Shown: one piece after another, positions 1 to 8,801 of the stretch
How positions within the stretch are numbered: the stretch's first letter is position 1
Layout: each line of letters starts with the position of its first letter
DNA from: Paenibacillus sp. OVF10
Lineage (GTDB): Bacteria; Bacillota; Bacilli; Paenibacillales; Paenibacillaceae
Reading direction: 5' to 3'
Assembly: GCA_022836915.1 (NCBI GenBank)
Contig: CP094668.1
Span: 6,262,001 to 6,326,000 of the forward strand
DNA length: 64,000 nucleotides
Notes under the pieces: model-generated
What the model saw: only the letters and a program-made list of their open reading frames with translations
Database searches by the model: none
Told to the model about the DNA's origin: nothing
Translations under genes and position numbers: made by a program

Positions 1-402
1 CTTCGCCCCGGCAATATAGTCGGGATCCAGATCATCAGGTGTGATCGCACTTGCAGCAGATAGCTTCCTATAATAATGCACCGAGGCTTTCCCGGAAGCG
101 TTCTCACGAATCATCAAACCAGTGGGCTCGTGATCACTTAACCTTACCCGGGATACATCTACGCCTTCACCGCGAATGGCTTTCAGAATCATGTTGCCGA
201 TCGGATCATTGCCCAAGCGTCCAAACCAACCACTGGTATGCCCCAGGCGGGATACGCCAATAGCCAGATTGCTCTCAGCACCCCCGAAAGACTTGTCCAG
301 TGTGGCTGCATATTCCAGCCCTCTTGTATCCTTGGCAGTCAGCAAACCCATACTCTCCCCAAACGTAATAATTTCCGGGCTTGGATAGGGACTCGTTGAC
401 AT
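1..402 (-). CDS. PfkB-family sugar kinase, N-terminal part (cut by window edge)
   Basis: The first 134 codons of a ribokinase/PfkB-family kinase, which phosphorylates a sugar or sugar acid with ATP in the cytoplasm. The translation has the family's N-terminal features: an ITFGES-type first strand, then FGGAESNLAIGVSRLGH, which carries the GG substrate-binding motif, and a GRLGNDPIG segment. This pattern resembles 2-keto-3-deoxygluconate kinases and fructokinases; the ATP-binding C-terminal half lies outside the window, so the substrate cannot be assigned. The ATG at 402 is preceded by AAGGAGGA at good spacing and by a consensus-like promoter. The gene is divergent from the acyltransferase gene at 624. 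Confidence 0.85.
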   Translation of the reverse strand, partial: MSTSPYPSPEIITFGESMGLLTAKDTRGLEYAATLDKSFGGAESNLAIGVSRLGHTSGWFGRLGNDPIGNMILKAIRGEGVDVSRVRLSDHEPTGLMIRENASGKASVHYYRKLSAASAITPDDLDPDYIAGAK

Positions 403-446
403 GATTTCTTCCTCCTTATAATTACATTCCCTCATCTTCTTTTTCT

Positions 447-475
447 ATTGTCATCCTCTATGCAACCGTTGTCAA
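447..475 (-). promoter_or_regulatory. Sigma-A type promoter for the PfkB kinase gene
   Basis: On the minus strand TTGACA (470-475) and GACAAT (447-452) are separated by exactly 17 bases, and the kinase start codon lies about 45 bases downstream. The -35 box is perfect and the -10 box matches four of six bases. Confidence 0.6.
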
Positions 476-623
476 TCCCGGAGCGTTCATTTTGTTGTCA
501 CAGCTTTGAGAAAAGATAACGCTTACCGATGTGAATTAAATCACAATAGATAATGCACATCCATATTACCCTTATTACAGATGCAAATGACCTGGCAACC
601 AGGGTCTATAAGGGGGCTGCACC

Positions 624-1664
624 ATGAAAAATCAGACACTGATCCGGGATGATCAGGAATCTTTCTTTTACAATCTGCGCTTTATACTTATCGTCTGTGT
701 CCTTGCTGGTAATGCACTTGAACCACTCATTACACGTTTTGCAGGAGCTGAAGCTCTGTTCCTGTGGATATATACGTTTCACATGCCACTATTTGTATGG
801 GTAACCGGGTATTTTGCGACACACTCACTCCAAGGTGCATCTGGGCGAAACGTCCTGAAGCAGATTGCACTACAGTATGTACTGTTTCAGTCCTTATACG
901 CATTGATGGACTTTACCGTATTCCACACACCCCATATGCGGCTATCCTTCTTTGCACCTTACTTGCTGTTATGGTTTCTCGCGAGTCATTTCTGTTGGCG
1001 ACTGTTGCTTCGTCTGACGATTTCCTGGAAACCGATATATCGGCTGATTGGATCGATTACGCTCGGTGTAATTGCGGGGTATTTGCCTATCGACGGATTC
1101 TGGCTCAGCTTCAGCCGTACGTTTGTATTTCTGCCGTTCTTTGTCATCGGTTATGACTATGGAGCAACCATCCGTTCACATTTATTATCCGGTTGGGGGC
1201 GAAAAACCGCAGCCATCCTCTCTGCTGCACTGTTGGTGTGGATTGGGTATGGTGGTTTGAACATATCATCCGGATGGTTACTCGGCAGCATGACGTACGC
1301 CGAACTGGGTCACCACGAATGGTATGCCGGCATCTTCCGACTTGGAGTCTACCTATTGGAGATCGCATCGGCAGCACTGTTCTTGGCCTGGGTACCTTCC
1401 TTGACTTCCAGACTGACGGACCTTGGACGACGTACACTCTATGTATTTCTGCTGCATGGGTTTCTCGTTCGTCTCGCGATCTGGTCCGGAGTCTACAGTT
1501 ATATGGGAAGCTCGGCGTATATTCCAGTCATACTGGTCATTGCCGTACTCTTCGCAGTCACACTGGCTCTGCCGGCTGTACGTCACACGTTCAAACCCTT
1601 AATTGAACCGGATATATCCCGATTTTCTTTCAATCGACATGAGGTGTTTAAACGATCGGCCTAA
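624..1664 (+). CDS. Membrane acyltransferase, acyltransferase-3 / fucose-4-O-acetylase-like family
   Basis: A 346-residue integral membrane protein with about ten hydrophobic segments, which fits the acyltransferase-3 fold (COG3594-like) that O-acetylates cell-surface glycans. The N-terminal segment beginning YNLRFILIVCVLAGN and the HMPLFVWVTGYF motif are typical: these proteins usually carry a conserved histidine just after TM1-2 in a FHMPLF context. A late LYVFLLHG segment also matches the family. The start is preceded by a GGGGG run at 612-616. The neighbours give no pathway, so the acceptor glycan is unknown. Confidence 0.75.
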   Translation: MKNQTLIRDDQESFFYNLRFILIVCVLAGNALEPLITRFAGAEALFLWIYTFHMPLFVWVTGYFATHSLQGASGRNVLKQIALQYVLFQSLYALMDFTVFHTPHMRLSFFAPYLLLWFLASHFCWRLLLRLTISWKPIYRLIGSITLGVIAGYLPIDGFWLSFSRTFVFLPFFVIGYDYGATIRSHLLSGWGRKTAAILSAALLVWIGYGGLNISSGWLLGSMTYAELGHHEWYAGIFRLGVYLLEIASAALFLAWVPSLTSRLTDLGRRTLYVFLLHGFLVRLAIWSGVYSYMGSSAYIPVILVIAVLFAVTLALPAVRHTFKPLIEPDISRFSFNRHEVFKRSA

Positions 1665-1787
1665 TGCTCTGACGTGTCTCTTCACCATCCGTTCTATCCT
1701 GGTGTGTTGTTTCAGGCTGGAAATAAGGTGGTAAATTAGGGATACGCGCTACAAAAAACAACTTATCGTTGTAAGGAGTGATTTGTA

Positions 1788-2038
1788 ATGGCACGTCAAC
1801 CGACGTCAGAACGCAAGATGAGCCGTGAGGAAGCTGGCAGATTAGGTGGCAAAGCGACTTCCAAGAACCATGATCGAAGCTTCTACCAGATGATTGGAAA
1901 AAGGGTGGAGAAGCGACTTCAGATGCCCATGACACTGACTTTTACAAGCAGATTGGTCGCAAGGGCGGCGAAGCAACCTCCGAAACTCATAATAAGGAAT
2001 TCTATCGTGAGATTGGACGCAAAGGCGGAAGCAACTAA
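1788..2038 (+). CDS. KGG-repeat stress-induced protein (frameshifted)
   Basis: A small, very polar protein with three tandem KGG-type units (RLGGKATS, then two RKGGEATS-like units) separated by HD..FY..IG spacers. This resembles the general stress protein GsiB/YciG (KGG) family of hydrophilin-like desiccation proteins. The open frame is lost at an A5 run (1898-1902). Adding one A restores GGEATS and the next repeat, and the frame then ends at the TAA at 2036-2038, giving 83 residues. The SD TAAGGAG precedes the ATG at good distance. I regard the lesion as a probable base-calling error. Confidence 0.75.
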
Positions 2039-2231
2039 TGAATTCCGCTTGCCACATCGAAACATGATCATAGCTTTCCCGTAAAATCAAGAAGTCTAAT
2101 TCCATGAAAATGGTTTAAGGCTTCTTTCTATTGATTGTAGAAATATGACGACGGTTGTGATAGACTCAATAGAAAAACCGGGTGTTCACGGGTTTAAAGC
2201 AGCAAAGAATTTCACAAACTACGGGGAGCTC

Positions 2232-2257
2232 GACACCGGCATGCCGGTCCTTTTTTT
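2232..2257 (+). terminator. Intrinsic terminator in the ilvD leader
   Basis: The perfect palindrome ACCGGCATGCCGGT (2235-2248) is followed by CC and T7. It stands about 90 bases upstream of the ilvD start. It may end the KGG transcript or act as an attenuator within the ilvD leader. No T-box GGTGG motif or other riboswitch signature that I recognise precedes it. Confidence 0.75.
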
Positions 2258-2345
2258 AGAGTACGGATGAAATTAAACGACAGATGCACTGCCATTTACT
2301 TTTCCATTCATGTTGCTCAATATTATATATTTGGGGGAATACACC

Positions 2346-4031
2346 ATGTCAGCCAAGAAGATGCGTTCCGATATGATCAAAAAAGGTTTTGACCGTGCAC
2401 CACACCGGAGTTTGCTCCGCGCAGCGGGCGTTAAAGAAGAGGATTTCGGCAAGCCGTTTATTGCCGTATGTAACTCATACATCGATATCGTGCCCGGGCA
2501 CGTCCACCTTCAGGAATTCGGTAAAATTGTAAAGGATGCTATTCGTGAAGCCGGTGGCGTTCCATTCGAATTCAACACCATCGGAGTAGATGATGGTATT
2601 GCCATGGGACACATTGGTATGCGTTACTCGCTGCCAAGCCGTGACATTATCGCGGATTCCGTGGAAACCGTTGTATCTGCACACTGGTTCGACGGCATGG
2701 TATGTATCCCGAACTGCGATAAAATTACACCCGGCATGATGATGGGTGCACTCCGCTGTAATATCCCTACCGTGTTTGTCAGCGGTGGACCGATGAAAGC
2801 CGGTCGTGACAGCAATGGTAAAGCTCTGTCCTTGACCTCTGTATTTGAAGGCGTAGGCGCTTATCAAGCAGGTAAAATCGATGATAAGAGCTTGCTTGAA
2901 CTTGAACAGTTTGGCTGTCCAACATGTGGATCATGTTCCGGTATGTTTACGGCAAACTCCATGAACTGTCTGGCTGAAGCGATGGGACTGGCTATGCCAG
3001 GTAACGGAACCATCCTGGCTGTTGCTCCTGAGCGTCGTGAGTTTGTTAAACAATCTGCTAAACAACTGATGGAACTTATTAAAATGGATCTGAAACCACG
3101 TGATATCGTTACTGTAGAAGCGATCGATAACGCGTTTGCACTGGATATGGCGATGGGTGGATCTACGAATACAGTACTGCACACGCTGGCACTGGCTCAT
3201 GAAGCAGGCATCGAGTATCCAATCGAGCGCATCAATGAAGTAGCTAACCGCGTTCCGCATCTGGCGAAACTTGCACCTGCTTCCGATCTTCACATCGAAG
3301 ACGTTCACAATGCAGGTGGCGTAAGCGCAGTGCTGAACGAATTGCTCAAGAAACCAGGTGCAATTCATGGAGACTGCATTACAGTTACGGGTAAAACGAT
3401 CCGTGAGAACGTTGAAGGAAAAGAAATCCAGGATACAAATGTCATCCACCATCTGGATAACCCGCATTCCGAAAAAGGCGGCCTGGCTGTATTGTTTGGT
3501 AACCTTGCACCACAAGGCGCTATCATCAAAGTTGGTGCAGTTGATGCTTCGGTTGGCGGATACCACAAAGGTCCTGCCATCTGCTTTGACTCCCAGGAAC
3601 AAGCGCTGGAAGGTATTGCTAACGGCAAAGTAAAAGAAGGACATGTTGTTGTTATCCGTTATGAAGGACCAAAAGGCGGACCAGGTATGCCTGAGATGCT
3701 GGCTCCTACTTCCCAGATCGTAGGTATGGGATTGGGTGCCAAAGTTGGTCTGATCACCGATGGACGCTTCTCTGGTGCATCCCGCGGAATCAGTATCGGA
3801 CATATCTCTCCGGAAGCAGCTGAAGGTGGTCCAATCGCCTTTGTTGAAGAAGGAGACATCATCGAGCTGGATCTGAACAACCGTATCATCGAATTGCACA
3901 TCAGTGACGAAGAGTTTGAACGTCGTCGCGCTGGTTGGAAAGGCTTTGAACCGAAAGTAAAAACCGGTTACCTGGCTCGTTATTCCAAACTGGTTACCAA
4001 TGCAAGCAACGGTGGCGTACTGAGTATCTAA
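2346..4031 (+). CDS. ilvD: Dihydroxy-acid dehydratase
   Basis: Converts 2,3-dihydroxy-isovalerate and 2,3-dihydroxy-3-methylvalerate to the 2-keto acids in valine and isoleucine synthesis, and feeds leucine and pantothenate synthesis. The 561 residues match the usual family length. NSYIDIVPGH, PNCDKITPGM and CPTCGSCSGMFTANSMN are present with all three iron-sulfur cluster cysteines, and the C-terminal GRFSGASRG block is intact. I place the start at the ATG at 2346, just after GGGGGAATACACC, rather than at an upstream in-frame start at 2310. The gene stands alone, away from ilvBNC, and is followed by a strong terminator. Confidence 0.97.
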   Translation: MSAKKMRSDMIKKGFDRAPHRSLLRAAGVKEEDFGKPFIAVCNSYIDIVPGHVHLQEFGKIVKDAIREAGGVPFEFNTIGVDDGIAMGHIGMRYSLPSRDIIADSVETVVSAHWFDGMVCIPNCDKITPGMMMGALRCNIPTVFVSGGPMKAGRDSNGKALSLTSVFEGVGAYQAGKIDDKSLLELEQFGCPTCGSCSGMFTANSMNCLAEAMGLAMPGNGTILAVAPERREFVKQSAKQLMELIKMDLKPRDIVTVEAIDNAFALDMAMGGSTNTVLHTLALAHEAGIEYPIERINEVANRVPHLAKLAPASDLHIEDVHNAGGVSAVLNELLKKPGAIHGDCITVTGKTIRENVEGKEIQDTNVIHHLDNPHSEKGGLAVLFGNLAPQGAIIKVGAVDASVGGYHKGPAICFDSQEQALEGIANGKVKEGHVVVIRYEGPKGGPGMPEMLAPTSQIVGMGLGAKVGLITDGRFSGASRGISIGHISPEAAEGGPIAFVEEGDIIELDLNNRIIELHISDEEFERRRAGWKGFEPKVKTGYLARYSKLVTNASNGGVLSI

Positions 4032-4043
4032 TTCACTAATAAA

Positions 4044-4094
4044 TAAAGGGTTGCTCTTCTGCCAAATCTGGCGAAGGGCAACCCTTTTCTTTTG
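4044..4094. terminator. Bidirectional terminator between ilvD and the deacetylase gene
   Basis: AAGGGTTGC and GCAACCCTT arms flank an inner CTTC...GAAG stem, with an A-rich left side and T-rich right side. It can serve both convergent genes. Confidence 0.85.
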
Positions 4095-4116
4095 CTTGTT
4101 GGTGTGATCAGTCCGT

Positions 4117-5520
4117 TTAGTTCCGCTCTGGCAGTATCTCTTGTTCAATTAACAACGATTCATCTCTGGATTCTTCTACCGTTGCTGCCACCTGCATCGT
4201 ATGTTGACCGTAACGTTCCAACAGTAGATCCAGCGGCATGGCAATCATCTTGGGTACCAATTGTTCTGTTCGCTGTTTCAGACGTTTGGTTCCTGCCGGG
4301 TGGATTACACTTAACAGCAGCTTCAAGTATACTTTGGATGCAGCACTGAACGGTCCAGGAGGCAATTCTTGTATGGTAAATCCGAATTTTTCTGGGCCTC
4401 TGTTAATCATGCTCACACCGTATATCGCCTTGGCAGAGCGTAACTCCGGTTCGAGTGCCACCATGCGTGCCAGATCCGGCAATTGCTGTTCCATGGTCCG
4501 AATCATGCGAATAGCCAAATGCATACTGGAACGTGATTTCACTCCAAGTTCAAACAACTTCTGATTGTCAAAATGTAGTTCTATCACCGGATCTCCATTT
4601 TGAATAACATGGCCATCATCCATCTCCACCCGCGCTCCGTGATATACTCGTGATCTGAAGTGCAGCATTGGGTCCTCTGGCGAAGCCGTCCGTAGATGAT
4701 ATACCCAGTGGAACAACTTCTCCCAGCCCAGCCATAAGGCAACAACGGTTCGTTTCCATAGCTTCAATGGTGTCTGTAATTGCGTTTTGTTCTGAGATTC
4801 GCTCACTGTGATACCTCCCATCAACGTATCAACGCGTACACTTTGCAGGCCTAGCCGTTCAGCTTCCTGTAATACGACTTCCAGCGCCTGAAGCATCTGC
4901 TCCGGCGCGTGTGCATCTGCACCAAGGGTCGTTCCTCGATCATGCAGCAGCATGACCTCTCCGCCTCTCAGTTCCTTCAGCATCCGTTCGGTCAATCTCT
5001 GGGCACCTACTCGGCTTCTCCAGTCTTCAAACATGGAAGACCACAGTACAATCTTTCGTTCTTTCTTGCTGAAAAAATCAAACAAGTTCATAATCCCCCA
5101 CGGTGGACGATAATAACAAGTCTTCACGCCGGTTACTTCATGAATAATCTGACCTGTTCGCTGAATCTGATCTCGAACGGTACGTGGCCGCATGAGCCAG
5201 TTCGTCTTGTGAATATAATTATGAATGCCAATAAGATGACCTTCCTCATGTATGCGCTGTATGAGTTCAGGATGACTCGAAGCATGTTCTCCAACGACAA
5301 AAAATGTGGCTTTTGCTTGATGCTGACGAAGCAGATCGAGCAGTCTCGGCGTATAATGTGGATCTGGCCCATCGTCAAACGTTAATGCAAATTGTGTATC
5401 ACTTCTTCCCCGTCGAAATACACGAAAACCAAAAAGCCTGCTAATCAAACTTGGAATAAAGGCGTAAAAAGATGAAAGATACAATAACCACAGTAAAATA
5501 CTATGAAGTATCGTTGTCAT
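4117..5520 (-). CDS. Membrane-anchored polysaccharide deacetylase with YkoP-like C-terminal domain
   Basis: A 467-residue protein: one N-terminal transmembrane anchor (residues 1-25), a NodB-homology deacetylase domain (about 45-245), and a C-terminal domain of about 190 residues like B. subtilis YkoP. NodB motifs are visible: TFDDGPDPHYT (catalytic Asp and metal Asp), HNYIH (HxxxH metal ligands), RPPWG and MLLHDRG. The enzyme should act outside the membrane on N- or O-acetyl groups of cell-wall or surface polysaccharide. I chose the ATG at 5520 because GGGGAGC precedes it; an ATG 16 codons upstream lacks a good site and would spoil the membrane anchor. Confidence 0.88.
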   Translation of the reverse strand: MTTILHSILLWLLYLSSFYAFIPSLISRLFGFRVFRRGRSDTQFALTFDDGPDPHYTPRLLDLLRQHQAKATFFVVGEHASSHPELIQRIHEEGHLIGIHNYIHKTNWLMRPRTVRDQIQRTGQIIHEVTGVKTCYYRPPWGIMNLFDFFSKKERKIVLWSSMFEDWRSRVGAQRLTERMLKELRGGEVMLLHDRGTTLGADAHAPEQMLQALEVVLQEAERLGLQSVRVDTLMGGITVSESQNKTQLQTPLKLWKRTVVALWLGWEKLFHWVYHLRTASPEDPMLHFRSRVYHGARVEMDDGHVIQNGDPVIELHFDNQKLFELGVKSRSSMHLAIRMIRTMEQQLPDLARMVALEPELRSAKAIYGVSMINRGPEKFGFTIQELPPGPFSAASKVYLKLLLSVIHPAGTKRLKQRTEQLVPKMIAMPLDLLLERYGQHTMQVAATVEESRDESLLIEQEILPERN

Positions 5521-5694
5521 GATACAAGCTCCCCACTTCTCATGCTGAATTACGGTGCACAATGGCACTATCTAAAATAAACCGCCTTTAATTTTATCAT
5601 AGTTCAGACTTTTCTTGAATCCTGTTTTCCCAAAAAGATAGCTATCGTGTACAATAAATACAATCTAATTATTGCCATCAAAGGAGCCATGTCC

Positions 5695-6890
5695 ATGTTA
5701 CCGCTTTACAAAAAATACGGGCGAACTGTCTTTGACATCGCGTTGCTCGTATTAACCGTGTATGTGATCATGTACGGTTTCAGTCAATTATACCAAGTGG
5801 CTGCACCGGTCTTTCTATCATTCATTGTGTATTGGATGATTGAACCGCTGGCCAAATTTTTACATCGCAAAGGATTACCCAAGACACTGGGAGCCGCCAT
5901 CTCCGTCTTGTTGTTTCTTGCATTGATTGTCGCTGCTTTTTTTGGTGTAGGTTTAATTATCATTTCACAAATTTCCAATCTTCAAGATAATTTCCCCGTA
6001 TACATTGAAATGATACAACGTGAATTCACCAATCTGGTGTTGTTCATTCAGGACAAGTCAGACGCTCTCCCTGATGGAGTTATGGAAAAAGCGAATGATT
6101 ATTTTGCAACACTGACCGGGTTCCTGTCCAAATGGGTAACTAGCGGAGCGCAATTCGTCGTAGGTTTCCTCAGTTCATTCTCTTCGTTTATTACGAATTT
6201 CGGAATTGCGATTATTCTGGCATTTTTCCTCAGTATCGAGATTGAATCCTGGCGCAAGTTCGCCCGTGCGAAAACGCCCAAAACATTAAAGTTAGCTATT
6301 GAATTCATGCGTAATCACGTGTTCAAGACGATCCGCTCGTATCTGAAGGCACAGATGATCATGATGCTCATTACGTTTGTATTGATTTATGCAGGTTTGT
6401 TGATTTTGGGAACCTCTAACGCGTTTACCATTGCAGCAGTTTGTGCGGTTTTTGATCTGGTACCATTGCTTGGCGTTCCTGTTGTGTTTATTCCATGGAT
6501 CGTCTACCTATTCATTATTGGCAATAGTAGCCTGGCGATTGGCCTGATTGTGATTCTGGCAGTGACGATGCTGACACGACAATTGCTGGAACCGAAAATA
6601 TCGGGTAACTCGATTGGTGTATCTTCGGCGTACTTGATGCTTTCGTTTATGCTGATCTCCTTTCGATCTTTGGCCTGGCTGGTGTAGTGTTATCTCCAGT
6701 GCTTCTCATCCTACTGAAAGAACTGTTACAACAAGGGTACCTGCAGAAGTGGATTCACCTGCCAAAAGATGAATTTGAATCCTCTCCATTAGTGATGGAC
6801 CCACCCGTTAACAAGGCCTCAGCGAATTCTGCCGAGTCTACTGTACAACGTCCCGTTTCTGCGAAGGATCATGAGGACTCAGCCAAATAG
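5695..6890 (+). CDS. AI-2E family permease (frameshifted)
   Basis: A polytopic membrane protein of the AI-2E/YtvI/PerM family, about 398 residues after repair. TMs occur near the N terminus, around a long periplasmic-type loop (IEMIQREFTNLVLFIQ), and in the C-terminal block. The reading frame ends early at 6687. Adding a T to the T3 run at 6661-6663 converts SFRSLAWLV into SFSIFGLAGVVLSP, the expected family sequence, and carries the frame to 6890. AAAGGAG at 5680-5686 is 8 bases from the ATG at 5695 but only 2 from the ATG at 5689. The 3' end overlaps the convergent PBP gene by 22 bases. Substrate unknown. Confidence 0.85.
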
Positions 6891-8679
6891 TCCATCACCT
6901 TCCTGAAGAGAGCCGTCGCCTGATGTTGGCTGTCAGGAGAGACATTTTGAACAAGAACGGCTACAGCATATTGGGGTTGTTCTACCGGTCCATAACCAAT
7001 GAACCATTGATTGTTGCGCTTCTCTCCATGTTTCTGTACCTGAGCTGTACCTGATTTCCCTGCAACATGCCACCGTGCACGCTGCAGGGATTTTCCTGTT
7101 CCCTCACGGACTACCTTATTCATCCAGGATAACAGTTTATGCGCTGTTGCGGGAGCAATCTGTCCTGATGCTGAAGGTGAATCATGCAAGGGCATCTCCA
7201 GCATGGTGCCACCATCCGCATAACGGATGCGCTTAACGAGACGTGGGGCACTAACCTTTCCATCATGTAACAGTGTAACGATCAGATTGGCAGCTTGCAG
7301 CGGTGTGACCAAGACATCGCGCTGACCGATTGCTGTCTGTATTTTCGCACCTTCATCAGCAGAAGAAACAGCCTCTGTTCTCACACGCCCGTGATCCTCA
7401 TGATCAAAGTGTCGTAACACGGGCATTCCTGCCATCTGCTTCCCTCCCAGCCAATCGGACGCGCGAGCCCCAGACGATCAGCCGTGTTCTCCAGTTGTTC
7501 CATACTAAGCCTGCGCGCCGTTTCCGCGAATACGATGTTACAAGACTCAGCGAATCCTTGCTCCAGATTCAGGTCTCCATGACCATGCTCCTTCCAGCAA
7601 GACAGCCCATATCTTCCGTACTCACCACCGCAATGGAATTCTTCTCCGTTAGAAACCGCATGATACTCCAAAGCAGCAGCCGCAGTGACAATTTTGAAAA
7701 TGGAACCCGGTACGGCTCCCTGTACTGCACGATTCCCCCAGGACGATTCTTTAGGGTTCACATGTTGTGGCTGATAGAAAGGGCGGGAGATCATGGCGCG
7801 AACATCTGCGTTAGCGGCATCTAACACAACAATGGCCCCTTCTTGTAATCCAGATTCTTGTGTCAACTCCTCCAACCCACGCTGTAACTCAGCATCCACT
7901 GTGGTTTCTACACGTAAAGGATAATGGCTATTGGCCGGTGCAATGACGTGCGGCTGAATATCAGGGATAATCTCTCCACCACCTGAGACCATGCGTGATA
8001 CAAGCGTAGGGCCAATTCCCCTTAACAGCGGTTCAAGTGTCCTCTCCAGCCCAGCTGCCCCTGATTTCATAGCAAATGGCTGTTTTACTTCATCCTGATG
8101 CCCATTTAGAACTTTGGAGGACTCAGGCTGTTCAGCCAGATAACCCATCCACTGCATCCCTGTATGCCCCTGTAGATACCTTGTCATCATCGGATAGATG
8201 CCAGCACCTTGCAGATGCAAACTACGTAGGCGCTCCACCTGAGCAGCGGTCAAATGAACAGGCTGATGTGTACCTGCTGTCCAGAAATGAGGAATACTTT
8301 CCTGAATCCATTCCTTCTTCAATTGATCTAGATCGGTATGTAATATAGCTGCTAACTCTGTCATCTTGGAGCCTTCTAATGTCCCATGCTTGCGTAATTT
8401 CTCTAATGGACCTGCCTGTGGAAAAAGAACCAGTCCCCATTGCAGCTTACCAGTCAACGCTTCACCTTTGTAATCCGTAAATTGTCCCCGCCCCGGGTCA
8501 AGCATCACCCCGCGTTCACGCTGCAATACAGACATTTCACGTACCGTGCGGTGAAATCCAGGCATCGTCTGATTCACCTGAACGATCTGGACCCATCCCA
8601 ATCGTAATATAAGCAATCCAAAGACAAGAGTTAGAAGAATACAAGTTATATAGATTCGCCGTTTCGCAAGGAGATGCAT
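6869..8679 (-). CDS. Penicillin-binding protein, transpeptidase type (frameshifted)
   Basis: A class B penicillin-binding protein of about 604 residues. It has an N-terminal transmembrane anchor (RIYITCILLTLVFGLLI), a dimerisation-like region, and a transpeptidase domain. Active-site motifs are visible: SIFK (SxxK) after AVPG, SCN (SxN) in FAESCNIVF, and KSGTAQ (KTG-like) near the end. It cross-links peptidoglycan stems outside the membrane. The frame breaks at 7440-7444: one extra G or A in the minus-strand GGGAA gives GWEGKQMAGMP and joins the halves. The ATG at 8679 follows AGGTGAGATTGGG. The gene resembles SpoVD/PbpA-type enzymes, but I cannot say whether it acts in growth or sporulation. 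Confidence 0.88.
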
Positions 8680-8744
8680 CCCAATCTCACCTTTTGTCGT
8701 TTTGACCATATTATTGCTGATATGACTTGGAATTATCCGGTAAA

Positions 8745-8780
8745 CAAAAGAAAACCTGTCCCATGTGCGGGACAGGTTCT
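8745..8780 (-). terminator. Terminator of the chemoreceptor gene
   Basis: AACCTGTCCC and GGGACAGGTT arms surround a 6-base loop. In the minus-strand direction the stem is followed by a T-rich tract. Confidence 0.85.
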
Positions 8781-8801
8781 CCTCATTTCAACCTTGGCTT
8801 G

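Noticed and set aside
2130..2345. T-box or known riboswitch before ilvD
   Set aside because: No GGTGG core, AGTA bulge or other riboswitch signature that I can recognise; only the terminator is supported.
2931..4148. 405-codon open frame antisense to ilvD
   Set aside because: ilvD is an unambiguous full-length enzyme on the other strand; the antisense product has no family-like motifs and is a codon-bias shadow.
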